Below, in pieces: positions 7,255 through 7,528 of a stretch of 7,528 bases of DNA. The notes under the pieces are model-generated. The model worked only from the letters and a program-made list of their open reading frames with translations, did not search any database and was not told the origin of the DNA. A program made the translations under genes and the position numbers. The stretch comes from Bacteroidales bacterium (lineage in GTDB: Bacteria > Bacteroidota > Bacteroidia > Bacteroidales > Muribaculaceae), in NCBI GenBank assembly GCA_004557565.1, contig SFGS01000088.1:1-7528 (forward strand), in the 5' to 3' direction. Within the stretch, counting starts at the first letter, position 1; each line of letters opens with the position of its first letter.

Positions 7255-7528
7255 CAGGCTCTAAGAACGTCACAGGTAACTTCGAGATTAAAGGCTCTAA
7301 CGTGGGCTGGCGTGCAGCTTATATGTTCTTCAACGCATCTATGGTCGGTTTGTCTACGATGGTCAATATGTTTGACCCTAGACACGGCAAGCACGGCTAC
7401 CAGTATGCGATGATGCTGGCGGGCTTAACGTTAGCTTCAATCGCATTAACTGACGCAGATTTAGGTGATGACGAAGATGGCAAGTCAGGAGCGTCGCGAG
7501 TTGGCAAGTTGGGCGACTCAATCTGTGT
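7224..7528 (+). pseudogene. LPD38-like C-terminal fragment in a third -1 frame, running off the window
   Basis: Frame 0 is open from well before 7224 to the window end. From RYGEVRTAAVTG onward it reads as protein: GSKNVTGNFEIKG matches the LPD38-type pattern with NF.rKG, followed by WRAAYMFFNASMVGLSTMVNMFD, the hydrophobic MMLAGLTLASIAL, and an acidic DADLGDDEDGKSG. This order is what I expect near the end of LPD38-like regions in phage proteins. GTG 7236 and 7251 are possible starts without a ribosome site, so I read this as the next piece of the same giant protein rather than a new gene. The helical segment that usually precedes the NF.rKG part, with an E..xR motif, is not visible, which again suggests lost bases near 7200-7230. 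The 3' end lies outside the window. Confidence 0.62.

Noticed and set aside
6937..7260. Intron, intein or translational bypass explaining the later frame breaks
   Set aside because: These would add sequence between conserved blocks. Here the blocks abut or overlap and residues seem to be missing, which fits deletion or base loss instead.
6939..7394. A 151-codon minus-strand frame across the two later frame breaks
   Set aside because: The + strand carries LPD38-like text through the whole span in frames that change. The minus-strand translation is Cys/His/Ser-scattered with no motif.

Overview
The window reads as part of the late (virion) gene block of a tailed bacteriophage or prophage. Every supported gene is on the + strand, packed almost end to end. 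There are no RNA genes, integrases, transposases or CRISPR repeats. The two clear start sites share the same 12-nt initiation string (GGAGATAAAATG), as in a co-regulated phage late operon. The bacterial host cannot be named from these bases. Base composition looks slightly AT-rich by eye (not computed).

Layout. (1) 1-852: the 3' part of a virion-type protein with no recognised family, open through the left edge. (2) 865-1605: a FlgJ/GH73-type peptidoglycan glucosaminidase with a Q/P-rich tail. (3) 1615-1643: a stem-loop with a T-run, resembling an intrinsic terminator or attenuator, directly before the next start. (4) 1653-4226: an 857-residue protein with coiled coils and two Gly/Ala-rich, membrane-compatible segments. 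(5) 4280-7060: a long reading frame with a gluzincin zinc-metallopeptidase motif (HEATH, with a later EFFAE) and a C-terminal region resembling large polyvalent protein associated domain 38 (LPD38). (6) 6937-7254 and 7224-7528: two pieces that continue the LPD38-like region in other frames, the last open through the right edge.

How the genes work together (inference). A lytic enzyme next to very large coiled-coil and membrane-compatible proteins with polyvalent domains is the usual arrangement of podovirus-like ejection (internal virion) proteins. These leave the capsid at infection, cut peptidoglycan locally and help DNA cross the envelope. T7 gp14-gp15-gp16 is the functional analogue. No close homology to T7 is claimed.

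The main oddity is that parts 4 to 6 look like one giant protein of more than about 1,950 residues whose frame changes three times, each time by -1: frame 0 to 2 near 4220, 2 to 1 near 6965, and 1 to 0 near 7224. The first junction looks like a clean one-base step. It has a plausible slippage site (A AAG TAA) and a perfect 9-bp inverted repeat just downstream. At the second and third junctions, residues normally conserved in LPD38-like regions also seem to be missing, so small deletions or gene decay are more likely there than programmed recoding. Sequencing or assembly error could explain any of the three.
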